64,000 nt of DNA from Martinezella tropici (GTDB lineage Bacteria; Pseudomonadota; Alphaproteobacteria; Rhizobiales; Rhizobiaceae): assembly GCF_008370325.1 (NCBI RefSeq), contig NZ_VNIP01000003.1:372001-436000 (forward strand). Direction: 5' to 3'. Of this stretch, positions 34,930-43,553 are shown one piece after another (the first letter of the stretch is position 1; each line of letters starts with the position of its first letter). A program made the translations under genes and the position numbers. The notes under the pieces were generated by a model that searched no databases, was not told the origin of the DNA, and worked only from the letters and a program-made list of their open reading frames with translations.

Positions 34930-35574
34930 ATGGCAGTGCTTCATCACGCGTTTCGCTGTGCCGTCACGCCAGGCTTCGAACGGACGGTTCTCGACCTATT
35001 GGCAGCATGGGAATCCGCTGACCGGGAAAGACTTTCCACCATGGCGGTTAGCCGTTACGCCGAGCTCGCACAGCGCGAAGATATTAACTCCGCCTTTTAT
35101 CTCGGCCCGGACGGTGCTGCGTCGTCCTGGCTGCAGCCTGGATTCATCAGCCCCGGGCTTGCCGCCCTGGTGACGCTTGCCAAGGACTTCGTTCCAGTGC
35201 CTACCTTGAGCGCCAGCGACGATACGAACCACCATCGGCTGGCAACGCATTTGCCGGCGCTTGGCTGGTCGGCTGACGAGATCGACTTTCTCATCCATGG
35301 GCAGCCTATTGAAACGATGCTTCAGCCTTATGCCAGCTCCACCGATCAATTGAAGGAGGGTAAATTCCGCCACACGGGCGGCTGGACGCCTCCCGGCATG
35401 ACACGAAAGCTGAGGGAGAGCATCGACCGCTTGATCCTTGCTCCGCCTTCGCAGGCCGACGAGGCGGTATGGGCGTGGAACCTACTGAATGAAAGCAAGG
35501 CTCTGGACGATGCGCGTGCAATGCTAGCCCCGCTGAACGACGATGACTGGCTCATATTGTCCATTACTCATTGA
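34930..35574 (+). CDS. Unrecognised cytosolic protein
   Basis: This 214-residue protein has no signal peptide or membrane segment, is moderately acidic, and is predicted to be largely helical (GFERTVLDLLAAWESADRERLSTMAVSRY and LRESIDRLILAPPSQADEAVWAWNLLNES as examples). The N-terminus MAVLHHAFRCAVTPGFE follows GGGAGA at good spacing. I do not recognise a family. It is the fourth gene of the XRE-linked group and is separated from the third by a terminator-like hairpin. Confidence 0.68.
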   Translation: MAVLHHAFRCAVTPGFERTVLDLLAAWESADRERLSTMAVSRYAELAQREDINSAFYLGPDGAASSWLQPGFISPGLAALVTLAKDFVPVPTLSASDDTNHHRLATHLPALGWSADEIDFLIHGQPIETMLQPYASSTDQLKEGKFRHTGGWTPPGMTRKLRESIDRLILAPPSQADEAVWAWNLLNESKALDDARAMLAPLNDDDWLILSITH

Positions 35575-35709
35575 AAACATGCGTGAATGGCGATGCGAGC
35601 CTTGAGGCGAAGTTTCGAACGGGAGCTGAACCATAGCTGAGCGGAAATCGTAAGCGCCGATGCATGCCGTCCGCTCAACGAATACTCGCAGATTCAACCG
35701 CTGTTGCGA

Positions 35710-36627
35710 TTATCCGAAGGATTGCGAAGCAAGGGCAAAAACGACCGGAGAACCTGTGTTCTGGCTCCCATAAGAGGCCGCTTCGGAAGAAACCATTGTC
35801 GTCACGGTGTCGAAGACGGACATGCCGCTTTGCTGGACAAAACCGGCGAATGAGCCCGTACCGAAATGGGTATCGAGCCGGAGAAAACTGCCGACATGCG
35901 CGGCGACATGCGGATGAACGACGGAAATTGCATCTTCCTCGCAATAAGCAACGACGGGGCCGACGACATGACCGCGGCCGAAGCGGCGCCGCATGGAATA
36001 AGCCATCAGCTTCCGACCATCATAAAGACCGTAGCAGATGGAGCTCTCGAACAATCGCAGCAGATGCTGGTAGCGTAGTGTGCCGAAAGCAGGCTCATCC
36101 AGGGCCGCGACGACATCCAGATCGCTGCGCTCGAGCCGCCGCAGCTGAAGCCCCGGTTTGATATTGCCGACTTCAGGCACGGATAGAACCTCACCCTGAC
36201 ACTGAAAGACCGTCTGTTGCGGTATGAACCCGAGCGTTGCGCACATCCGGCGCGCCGCCCTTGTCGCATTCAGCCTTAATCGTTCATGATGGCATTCGGC
36301 CAGCATCCGGTTAACAAGCCACTCCGCCGTACCATTCGTCTGCAGTCGCGGCGCGGTGATCAGCATGCCGAATGTGGCGAAATTCTCTCCGTGTGGAAAC
36401 CACATGGTCGAGCCCGAAACCCTGCCGATTTCGTCAAGCGCCACGAAGCCGCGGCCGACATCGCGCAGGTGCTGCCAGTCCTGCGATCGATGCGGCCACC
36501 CGACCGACATCGAGAGAGCCTGAAGCTGTGACAGAGCGACCTCTGAGATGTCGGCAAAGCGCAGTTCGAATGCATCGACATGCAGTTTTTCGGGTACTTT
36601 TGTATCCATTCGTGGTCCAGCCGCCAT
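35710..36627 (-). CDS. Tandem-GNAT acetyltransferase, paralogue A
   Basis: This protein of about 305 residues is homologous over its length to the gene at 45836: both contain the block GWPHR followed by DW about residues 35-45, a GNAT core, and a second domain with FGRGHVVGPVVA/FGRGEVVGPVVA and FLRLDTHFGTG/FLRVDTGAETG. The second domain resembles the acetyltransferase 18 domain. The start is uncertain: ATG at 36627 has GGAAG upstream, ATG at 36609 fits the paralogue best, ATG at 36699 has no ribosome site. It is divergent from the deacylase gene and starts the catabolic region. The substrate is unknown. Confidence 0.75.
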   Translation of the reverse strand: MAAGPRMDTKVPEKLHVDAFELRFADISEVALSQLQALSMSVGWPHRSQDWQHLRDVGRGFVALDEIGRVSGSTMWFPHGENFATFGMLITAPRLQTNGTAEWLVNRMLAECHHERLRLNATRAARRMCATLGFIPQQTVFQCQGEVLSVPEVGNIKPGLQLRRLERSDLDVVAALDEPAFGTLRYQHLLRLFESSICYGLYDGRKLMAYSMRRRFGRGHVVGPVVAYCEEDAISVVHPHVAAHVGSFLRLDTHFGTGSFAGFVQQSGMSVFDTVTTMVSSEAASYGSQNTGSPVVFALASQSFG

Positions 36628-36844
36628 CCGATCTTCCGGCTGCCATTCCCGCAAGCCGGCATCATGCTTGGCGACCTTAGCCGAGACCGCGCGAAACATT
36701 TCACTGCGTATGCAAACGGCGGCGCAAGAATTGACCGTATGCGCCGCGCTTTCGGCAGGTATTCTTCTGGCGGAGGCTTAACCTTCCTTTGATCGAAACC
36801 TCGCTTGCACAGGCGAGGATAGCAATCGGAGATTGGCAACAGCA

Positions 36845-37969
36845 ATGCAGGCAGCGGACATTCTGGCAAAACTGGTCGGTTTCGATTCCGTCGTCGGAAC
36901 GCCGAATGCTGAAATCGTGGAGTGGATCGGTGCCTACCTGAAGTCCTTCGGCGCCACGGTTGATATCATTAGAGGTCCCGAGGGCGACCGGTCGAACCTT
37001 TTTGCCACCATCGGTCCTCGCGGCGAGCCGGGTTATGTCCTCTCCGGTCACATGGATGTCGTGCCGGCCAACGAGGCGGGATGGGCGAGCAACCCCTTCG
37101 TGCTGCGGGCCGATGGGGAGAGGCTGTATGGCCGCGGCACCAGCGACATGAAGGGCTTTCTGGCCGCGTCTCTGGCGGCGGTGCCGATGCTCGCGGCGAG
37201 CCCCCTCAAGCAGCCAATCCATTTTGCCTTTTCCTATGACGAGGAAGCAGGCTGCCGTGGCATACCGTATCTCATCGCGCGCCTGCCGGAGCTTTGCGAA
37301 ACGCCGCTCGGCGTCATCGTCGGAGAACCCAGTAACATGCGGGCTATCCTCGCACACAAGGGGAAATCAGCCGCCCGCGTCACCCTGAAGGGACGCTCCG
37401 GTCATTCGTCGCGGCCCGATCTCGGTCTCAATGCCATCCATGCCGCCGCCGAGGTTTTGCAGGCCGCCATTTCGACCGCACATTCTGTTGCCCAGGGGCC
37501 ATTCGAAGCAGAGTTCGAACCGCCTTATTCATCGGTCTCGGTCGGCATTATTCACGGCGGGCAAGCCATCAACATCGTTCCGGATCTCTGTACGCTCGAG
37601 GTCGAAGCGCGGGCAATTTCCAGCGTAGACCCGGCAGCATTGCTCTTACCGGTGCGCGGGGCCGCTGCCGCGCTTGAGCATCGGGGCGTTCAGATGCAAT
37701 GGGAAGAGCTGAGCTCCTATCCCGCCCTCTCCCTTCCGCGTGCAGCGCCTCTTGCCGATCTGCTGACGGAGCTGACCGGCATCGAACCACTCGCAGCGGT
37801 GAGCTACGGCACCGAAGCCGGGCTCTACCAGCGCGCCGGCCTCGAGGCGATCATTTGCGGTCCGGGCGATATCGGGCGCGCGCACAAGCCGAACGAATTC
37901 ATCCTCATGGACGAACTCACCGCCTGCCAGGCCATGATCGAGGCTCTCGGCCGTCGTTGCATGGCGTGA
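36845..37969 (+). CDS. ArgE/DapE-like M20 deacylase
   Basis: This 374-residue di-zinc amidohydrolase of the M20 family, acetylornithine deacetylase branch, has metal and catalytic residues visible as GHMDVVP (His69, Asp71), GRGTSDMKGF, the EEAGCRG pair and a C-terminal AHKPNEF. It would hydrolyse an N-acyl amino acid or N-acetyl diamine in the cytosol. Arginine biosynthesis is unlikely here because the neighbours are catabolic dehydrogenases. It starts at ATG 36845, is divergent from the acetyltransferase paralogue A, and leads a run of six genes on the same strand. Confidence 0.85.
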   Translation: MQAADILAKLVGFDSVVGTPNAEIVEWIGAYLKSFGATVDIIRGPEGDRSNLFATIGPRGEPGYVLSGHMDVVPANEAGWASNPFVLRADGERLYGRGTSDMKGFLAASLAAVPMLAASPLKQPIHFAFSYDEEAGCRGIPYLIARLPELCETPLGVIVGEPSNMRAILAHKGKSAARVTLKGRSGHSSRPDLGLNAIHAAAEVLQAAISTAHSVAQGPFEAEFEPPYSSVSVGIIHGGQAINIVPDLCTLEVEARAISSVDPAALLLPVRGAAAALEHRGVQMQWEELSSYPALSLPRAAPLADLLTELTGIEPLAAVSYGTEAGLYQRAGLEAIICGPGDIGRAHKPNEFILMDELTACQAMIEALGRRCMA

Positions 37970-37998
37970 TACCCGCAAGACCGAAGGATGAATAGCCC

Positions 37999-38922
37999 AT
38001 GACGTTCCTCTTCAATTCGGATGCCCGCCGCGGCCATATCTTTCAGCAGGCCTTCGCCCGGGAGCTGCCGGATATCTCGTTTTCCACGGATCCACTGTCG
38101 GTCGATCCAGACGCCGTGCGCTATCTGATAAGCTGGACCGTTCCGGACGACTTGCCACGCTACCGCAATCTCGAAGTTCTGTTTTCCATCGGCGCCGGCA
38201 TCGATCAATTCGACGCGGCACAGATACCCGCTCACGTAAAAATCGTACGGATGGTCGAAGACGGCATCACACGCATGATGCAGGAATATGTGACGCTTGG
38301 CGTCCTCGCGCTCCACCGCAATCTACCGGCTTATCTCAGCCAGCAGCGCCGCCAGGTCTGGAATGCCTTGCCACAGGTTCAGGCCGCCGAACGCCGTATC
38401 GGCGTGCTGGGGCTCGGGAACCTCGGCAAGGCCGTGCTCGAAAGACTGAAGCCGTTCGGCTTTTTGCTTGCCGGCTGGAGCCGCAATCAACGCGAACTGG
38501 AAGGCGTTGCCTGCTTTGCCGGCGAAGCGGGACTCCAGGCCATGCTTTCCGAGACCGATATTCTGATCTGCCTTTTGCCGCTGACCGACGAGACCCGCGG
38601 TTTTCTCAACGCCGACCTCTTTGAGAAACTGCCGCAGGGCGCGGGCCTCGTGCATGCCGGCCGTGGACCGCAGCTCGTTTCGGAAGATCTCCTCGCCGCG
38701 CTCGACAGCGGTCGGCTTGCCGACGCCGTGATCGATGTCACCGATCCCGAACCGCTGCCGGCCGGACATCCGTTCTGGAACCATGAACGCATCCTGCTGA
38801 CGCCGCATATCGCAAGCGTCACCCAGCCCCATAGCGCCGCGCGCGCCGTCATCGATAATATCAAGCGGATCCGGGCGGGTGTGGACCCGCTCGGCCTCGT
38901 CGACCGTCGCCGCGGCTACTGA
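37999..38922 (+). CDS. D-2-hydroxyacid dehydrogenase, glyoxylate/hydroxypyruvate reductase A type
   Basis: This 307-residue NAD(P)-dependent dehydrogenase has a nucleotide-binding motif [17 protein letters not shown] near residue 134. The catalytic triad elements appear as [11 protein letters not shown] (Arg), the region DVTDPEPLP (Glu) and LLTPHIAS (His), all typical of GhrA. It reduces a 2-oxoacid such as glyoxylate or hydroxypyruvate, or works in reverse on a D-hydroxyacid. It lies 29 bp after the M20 deacylase and 22 bp before the cupin, within one probable operon. Confidence 0.87.
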   Translation: MTFLFNSDARRGHIFQQAFARELPDISFSTDPLSVDPDAVRYLISWTVPDDLPRYRNLEVLFSIGAGIDQFDAAQIPAHVKIVRMVEDGITRMMQEYVTLGVLALHRNLPAYLSQQRRQVWNALPQVQAAERRIGVLGLGNLGKAVLERLKPFGFLLAGWSRNQRELEGVACFAGEAGLQAMLSETDILICLLPLTDETRGFLNADLFEKLPQGAGLVHAGRGPQLVSEDLLAALDSGRLADAVIDVTDPEPLPAGHPFWNHERILLTPHIASVTQPHSAARAVIDNIKRIRAGVDPLGLVDRRRGY

Positions 38923-38944
38923 TTGCCAACCCGAAAGGAACCCG

Positions 38945-39301
38945 ATGTCCCTCCTCAAGACGATTGACCCTAACCCTTCCTTCGCGCCGCGCGAAAATGT
39001 TGTCGCTGCCGAGCGGTTGATCTCTGGCGATCCGAAGCTCAAGACCTGGGCACAGGACGTTGCCCGCAACGAGACGGTGCACACCGGCGTATGGGAGGCC
39101 ACACCCGGTGTCAGCCGTTCGATCAAGGGCGAAACCTTCGAATTCTGCCATATACTCTCCGGCGTCGTCGAACTGACGCCGGAAGGCGGCGAGCCTGTCG
39201 TCTATAGGGCGGGCGACAGCTTCGTCATGAAGCCGGGCTTCGTCGGAATATGGAAGACGATCGAAACGGTTCGGAAGATCTACGTGACCGTCACTCCCTA
39301 A
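38945..39301 (+). CDS. Cupin-domain protein (DUF861/EutQ-like)
   Basis: This 118-residue single cupin has an ETFEFCHILSGVVELTPEGG barrel strand and the second motif YRAGDSFVMKPGFVGIWKT, characteristic of the cupin_3 family. Members of this family near polyamine and amino-acid catabolic genes are common, but most have no known reaction; a ureidoglycine-type hydrolase role cannot be claimed, because several histidine ligands of the metal-binding cupins are not evident. It may bind or isomerise a pathway intermediate. Confidence 0.8.
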   Translation: MSLLKTIDPNPSFAPRENVVAAERLISGDPKLKTWAQDVARNETVHTGVWEATPGVSRSIKGETFEFCHILSGVVELTPEGGEPVVYRAGDSFVMKPGFVGIWKTIETVRKIYVTVTP

Positions 39302-39341
39302 GTTTTGCTGCCTCGGCACGGCTCCCGAGCCCCGCCCAATC

Positions 39342-39390
39342 CGGTCCGGCCAAAGAATACGCTGCCGGACCGCCCCAAAACGGGTTTTTC
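39342..39390 (+). terminator. Partial terminator between the cupin and aldehyde dehydrogenase genes
   Basis: A 9-bp stem CGGTCCGGC/GCCGGACCG with a 13-base loop is followed 10 bp later by GGGTTTTT. It lies in a 169-bp gap, so the downstream genes may have a promoter of their own. Confidence 0.42.
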
Positions 39391-39470
39391 CGCCGCGCCG
39401 GCCGACGCGATCGGATCAAGCTACTTCACCGATCCTATAGCATCTCGGTAAATTGACCGGAGATATCATT

Positions 39471-40934
39471 ATGGACCTGAGCTTCGATCCCGACAGTCTT
39501 TCGCTTCCCGTCGGGCATTTCATCGGCGGGCATTTCAATGCCGCGAGCGGTGTCATTCCGATGCACCGTCCCTCCGATGGCAAGGCCTATGCCGAATGCC
39601 CGATCGCGGACGCCACCGTTGTCGACCAGGCCGTTCAAACGGCCAAGGCCGCATTGAAGGAAAGTAATTGGGGCGGCGTCCGCCCGCGCGAGCGCCTGAA
39701 TGTGCTGCACCGCTGGGCGGACCTCATCGAGCAGGAAGCCGAAACGCTCGCTCGGCTGGAGGCTGTCGCTTCGACGCGACCCGTCGGCCAGCTTGTCGAT
39801 GGCGATATCGCGATTTCAGCGGAGCAGATCCGCTTCTTCGCCGAATTCGCCGACAAGGAAGGCAGCGACCTCGTGCCGACCGACGACGGCAATTTCGGCA
39901 TGATCATGACGGAGCCCTATGGGGTGGTGGGCGCCATCACGCCCTGGAATTTTCCGATCAACATGGCCGCCTGGAAACTCGGGCCGGCGCTGGCCGCTGG
40001 AAACGCCGTCGTCCTGAAGCCGTCCGAAATGACGCCGTTTTCATCCATCTATCTGGCTGAGCTCGCCGTGCGTGCCGGCCTTCCCGCCGGCCTGATCAAT
40101 GTCGTGCTCGGTGACGGCGTGACGACCGGCCAGGCGATCACCGGCCATCCCGATATCGCCAAGATCAGCTTTACCGGTTCGACCCGGGCTGGATCCGCCA
40201 TCATGGAGAACATCGCCCGCACGGGTGTAAAGCCGATGACGCTGGAACTCGGCGGCAAGAGCCCGCAGATCGTCTTTGCCGATGCGGACCTCGACAAGGC
40301 GGCGGCGGCCATTACGGCCAGTATCATTGGCAATGCCGGCCAGGCCTGCGTCGCCGGATCGCGGCTCATGGTGGAAAAAAAGATAGCGGCCGGACTGATC
40401 GATGCCATCCGGAACCGGATGAAGGGTGTTGTCCCAGGTCCTACCTGGGATGCTGCGAGCCGGTACTCCCCCATCATCTCGGAAAAGCAGAGACAGCGCA
40501 TCGATGCGATCGTCTCCGCCACTATCGAAGCCGGGGGAGAATGTCTTGCAGGCGGTACGCTCATGGACGCACCGGGCTATTTCTATGCCCCGACACTGAT
40601 GGCCGGAGTCGATCAGAACTCTCCGGCTATTACCGAGGAGATCTTCGGTCCCGTGCTGACTCTCCAGACATTCGAGGACGAAGAGGAAGCCCTACGGCTC
40701 GCTGACCATCCGAGCTACGGGCTGGCGGCAGGCCTCTTCACCCGCGACCTCTCGCGCGCCATCCGGCTGACCCGCCGTCTGCAGGCGGGCACCATATGGG
40801 TCAACCGTTACAGCCGTTCCCGCGACCACATCCTGCCGACCGGCGGCTACAAGCAATCCGGCATCGGCAAGGACCTCGGCCGCGAGGCATTTCAGGCCAA
40901 TCGCAAGAGCAAGAGCGTTTTGATCAATCTTTGA
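39471..40934 (+). CDS. Aldehyde dehydrogenase (PuuC/betaine-aldehyde type)
   Basis: This 487-residue NAD(P)-dependent aldehyde dehydrogenase has the catalytic Cys293 in GNAGQACVAGSRL, general base Glu259 in ELGGKSP, and the N-terminal GAITPWNFPINMAAWKLGPALAAGN cofactor region. The start at ATG 39471 follows GGAG at eight bases; an in-frame ATG 18 bases upstream is not supported. Aldehydes formed by amine oxidases or aminotransferases are typical substrates, in line with the PuuB-like oxidase and omega-aminotransferase encoded nearby. The exact aldehyde is not known. Confidence 0.9.
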   Translation: MDLSFDPDSLSLPVGHFIGGHFNAASGVIPMHRPSDGKAYAECPIADATVVDQAVQTAKAALKESNWGGVRPRERLNVLHRWADLIEQEAETLARLEAVASTRPVGQLVDGDIAISAEQIRFFAEFADKEGSDLVPTDDGNFGMIMTEPYGVVGAITPWNFPINMAAWKLGPALAAGNAVVLKPSEMTPFSSIYLAELAVRAGLPAGLINVVLGDGVTTGQAITGHPDIAKISFTGSTRAGSAIMENIARTGVKPMTLELGGKSPQIVFADADLDKAAAAITASIIGNAGQACVAGSRLMVEKKIAAGLIDAIRNRMKGVVPGPTWDAASRYSPIISEKQRQRIDAIVSATIEAGGECLAGGTLMDAPGYFYAPTLMAGVDQNSPAITEEIFGPVLTLQTFEDEEEALRLADHPSYGLAAGLFTRDLSRAIRLTRRLQAGTIWVNRYSRSRDHILPTGGYKQSGIGKDLGREAFQANRKSKSVLINL

Positions 40935-40945
40935 GGACAGCGAAC

Positions 40946-41986
40946 ATGAAAACCTACAAGATTGCTTTGATCCCGGGTGACGGCATCGGTCGTGACATGA
41001 TCGCCGCCGGCTGGTCGGTTCTGCAAAAGGCGGCGGGCGCCGGCGGCTTTATGCTCGACGGCACCGAATTTCCCTGGTCCTGCGCCTTCTACAAAGAAAC
41101 CGGCGCTATGATGCCCGCCGATGGCATCGCAACGCTGCGCGGTTTCGATGCCATTCTGCTCGGAGCCGTCGGCTGGCCGGCCGAAGTGCCGGATGCGGTA
41201 TCCCTGCACGGGCTATTGCTGCCGATCCGCAAGAACTTCGTGCAATATGCCAATATTCGCCCTCATCGCCTGCTGCCGGGCGTCCAGGGGCCGCTCAAGG
41301 CGTCAGCCTTCGACATTCTCTGCATCCGCGAAAATACCGAGGGTGAATATTCCGGCGCCGGCGGCCGCATCCATCAGGGCACGCTCGACGAAGTCGCGGT
41401 CGAGACGTCGATCTTCACACGCAAGGGCGTCGAGCGCATCTTGCGTTTCGCCTTCGAGCAGGCAAGGACCCGGCGCGGCAAGCTCGCCTCGGTAACGAAA
41501 TCCAATGCCCAGAAGCATTCGATGGTCTTCTGGGACGAAATCACCCGACAGCTCGCGCAGGATTACCCGGACGTCGAAGTCACGAGCTATCACATCGATG
41601 CCATGGCAGCCCGTATGGTCATGGCACCGGAAACCCTCGACGTCGTCGTCGCATCCAACCTCTTCGGCGACATCCTCACGGATCTCGGCGCAGCAATCCA
41701 GGGCGGTCTCGGTTTCGCGGCATCGGCCAATATCAACCCCGAGCGGAGCGCTCCGTCAATGTTCGAACCGGTGCACGGGTCCGCGCCCGATATTGCGCAT
41801 CTCGGCATCGCCAACCCGATCGCAACGGTATGGTCCGGCGCCATGATGCTTCAACATCTGGGCGAGCAGGATGCGGCAAATGCCGTCATGGCAGCGATCG
41901 AAGCGACGACCGCAAGCGGCATCGGCACGGTTCCGGGCAAAGACCGGACCGATGCGATCACCGCAGCACTGCTCGCCGCAATCTGA
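40946..41986 (+). CDS. Tartrate/D-malate dehydrogenase-type beta-decarboxylating dehydrogenase
   Basis: This 346-residue enzyme of the isocitrate/isopropylmalate dehydrogenase family begins KIALIPGDGIGRDM and has the substrate loop RENTEGEYSGAGGRIHQG, Tyr/Lys catalytic elements in VTKSNAQKHSMVFWDE, and the metal-binding SNLFGDILTDLGA. The wording matches tartrate dehydrogenase/TtuC and D-malate dehydrogenase better than leucine enzymes. It would oxidise and decarboxylate a 2-hydroxyacid such as tartrate or D-malate to a 2-oxoacid. It lies 11 bp after the aldehyde dehydrogenase and 21 bp before the second one. Confidence 0.87.
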   Translation: MKTYKIALIPGDGIGRDMIAAGWSVLQKAAGAGGFMLDGTEFPWSCAFYKETGAMMPADGIATLRGFDAILLGAVGWPAEVPDAVSLHGLLLPIRKNFVQYANIRPHRLLPGVQGPLKASAFDILCIRENTEGEYSGAGGRIHQGTLDEVAVETSIFTRKGVERILRFAFEQARTRRGKLASVTKSNAQKHSMVFWDEITRQLAQDYPDVEVTSYHIDAMAARMVMAPETLDVVVASNLFGDILTDLGAAIQGGLGFAASANINPERSAPSMFEPVHGSAPDIAHLGIANPIATVWSGAMMLQHLGEQDAANAVMAAIEATTASGIGTVPGKDRTDAITAALLAAI

Positions 41987-42007
41987 AGTCTTATCGAGGA
42001 TCCGAAC

Positions 42008-43465
42008 ATGCAAAATCTGAAAGTGCCATCTCTGTTCCGCCAGCAGGCGCTGATCGGAGGCGACTGGCTTCCCGCCCGCTCGGGCAAGACCGTTGCCGTC
42101 GTCGATCCGGCAACGCAGGCCATTATCGGAACGGTGCCTGATATGGGCGGCGACGAGACGCGGGCAGCGATCGAGGCCGCCGAGGCGGCCTATGGTCCCT
42201 GGAAGAAGCGCACGCACGCCGAGCGCGCGGCGCGGCTGGAAGCCTGGCATGATCTGATGCTCGAGCATATCGACGATCTCGCGCTGATCCTGACGATCGA
42301 ACAGGGTAAGCCGCTTGACGAAGCTCGTGGCGAAATCCGCTACGGCGCCTCCTTCGTCAAATGGTTCGCGGAAGAAGCCCGCCGCATCGGCGGCCAGACC
42401 ATCCCCTCACCGACGCCCGACCGGCGCATTGTCGTGCTGAAGGAACCGGTCGGCGTTTGCGGCATCATCACGCCCTGGAATTTCCCGAATGCGATGATCA
42501 CGCGCAAGCTCGCGCCGGCGCTCGCCGCCGGCTGCACGGTCGTCGTGAAGCCTTCCGAATTCACCCCCTACTCGGCTCTAGCGCTCGGCGTGCTTGCAGA
42601 CATGGCCGGCATCCCGGCTGGAGTCATCAATATCGTCACCGGCATGCCCTCCGAAATTGGCGCCGAGATTCTTGCCAATCCGACCGTGCGCAAGATTTCC
42701 TTCACCGGCTCCACACCCGTCGGCTCGCTGCTGATGCGCGGAGCCGCGGCCAGTATCAAGCGGCTTTCCCTCGAGCTTGGCGGCAACGCTCCTTTCATCG
42801 TCTTTGATGACGCGGATCTCGATCTTGCCCTGGAGGGAGCGATCATTTCCAAATTCCGCAACGGCGGCCAGACCTGCGTCTGCGCCAACCGCATCTTGGT
42901 CCAGGCCGGTGTCTACGATGCCTTCGCCAAGAAGCTCGCCGACCGCGTCGATGCCATGAAGGTCGGGCCGGGCACCGAAGCCGGCGTTGCGATCGGTCCG
43001 ATGATCAACGAAGCGGCGATCGCCAAGATCAACCGCCATGTCGACGACGCGCTTTCGAAGGGCGCAACGATCGTCACAGCCAAGCGGGATCTGCCGACCG
43101 GCCCACAATATGCGGCGCCGATCGTCCTGACAGGAGCAACTGTTGCCATGCAGCTCGCCGCCGAGGAAACCTTTGGACCGGTCGCGCCGCTCTTCCGCTT
43201 CGAGACCGAAGACGAGGCAATCGCCATCGCCAATGGCACACCTTACGGGCTTGCGGCATATTTCTATACCGAAAGCCTGAAGCGCGCGTGGCGGGTGGGC
43301 GAAGCGCTCGAATTCGGTATGGTCGGACTCAATACCGGCTTGATCTCCACGGAGGTCGCACCGTTCGGCGGTGTCAAGCAATCGGGCCTCGGGCGCGAAG
43401 GCTCGCAGCTCGGCATCGAGGAATATCTGGAAACAAAGGCCTTCCATATCGGTGGCCTCAGCTGA
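42008..43465 (+). CDS. Succinate-semialdehyde dehydrogenase-like aldehyde dehydrogenase (GabD type)
   Basis: This 485-residue aldehyde dehydrogenase has Cys290 in NGGQTCVCANR and Glu256 in SLELGGNAP. The double cysteine CVC, the entry loop EQGKPLDEARGEIRYGASFVKWFAEEARR and the C-terminal GLNTGLISTEVAPFGGVKQSGLGREG are hallmarks of GabD-type succinate-semialdehyde dehydrogenases. Its product would enter the TCA cycle. It is the last gene of the six-gene run and is followed by an intrinsic terminator. It implies that a four-carbon or five-carbon omega-amino acid, such as GABA, could be an intermediate. Confidence 0.9.
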   Translation: MQNLKVPSLFRQQALIGGDWLPARSGKTVAVVDPATQAIIGTVPDMGGDETRAAIEAAEAAYGPWKKRTHAERAARLEAWHDLMLEHIDDLALILTIEQGKPLDEARGEIRYGASFVKWFAEEARRIGGQTIPSPTPDRRIVVLKEPVGVCGIITPWNFPNAMITRKLAPALAAGCTVVVKPSEFTPYSALALGVLADMAGIPAGVINIVTGMPSEIGAEILANPTVRKISFTGSTPVGSLLMRGAAASIKRLSLELGGNAPFIVFDDADLDLALEGAIISKFRNGGQTCVCANRILVQAGVYDAFAKKLADRVDAMKVGPGTEAGVAIGPMINEAAIAKINRHVDDALSKGATIVTAKRDLPTGPQYAAPIVLTGATVAMQLAAEETFGPVAPLFRFETEDEAIAIANGTPYGLAAYFYTESLKRAWRVGEALEFGMVGLNTGLISTEVAPFGGVKQSGLGREGSQLGIEEYLETKAFHIGGLS

Positions 43466-43484
43466 ACTCCTGCGTTTCAGGCTG

Positions 43485-43516
43485 AAAAGGGTCGCAAGCG
43501 AGACCCTTTTCTTTTT
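43485..43516. terminator. Rho-independent terminator between convergent units
   Basis: AAAAGGGTC (43485-43493) pairs with GACCCTTTT (43502-43510) and is followed by CTTTTT. The A-rich left side makes it usable in the other direction too, for the convergent oxidase gene ending at 43554. Confidence 0.88.
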
Positions 43517-43553
43517 CGCCGATGATTTCGTCAAAACGCGCCGCCGGCTGATA

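Noticed and set aside
36845-37969. Arginine biosynthetic argE
   Set aside because: The M20 motifs fit ArgE, but all neighbours are catabolic and no arginine genes are present, so a biosynthetic role is not supported.
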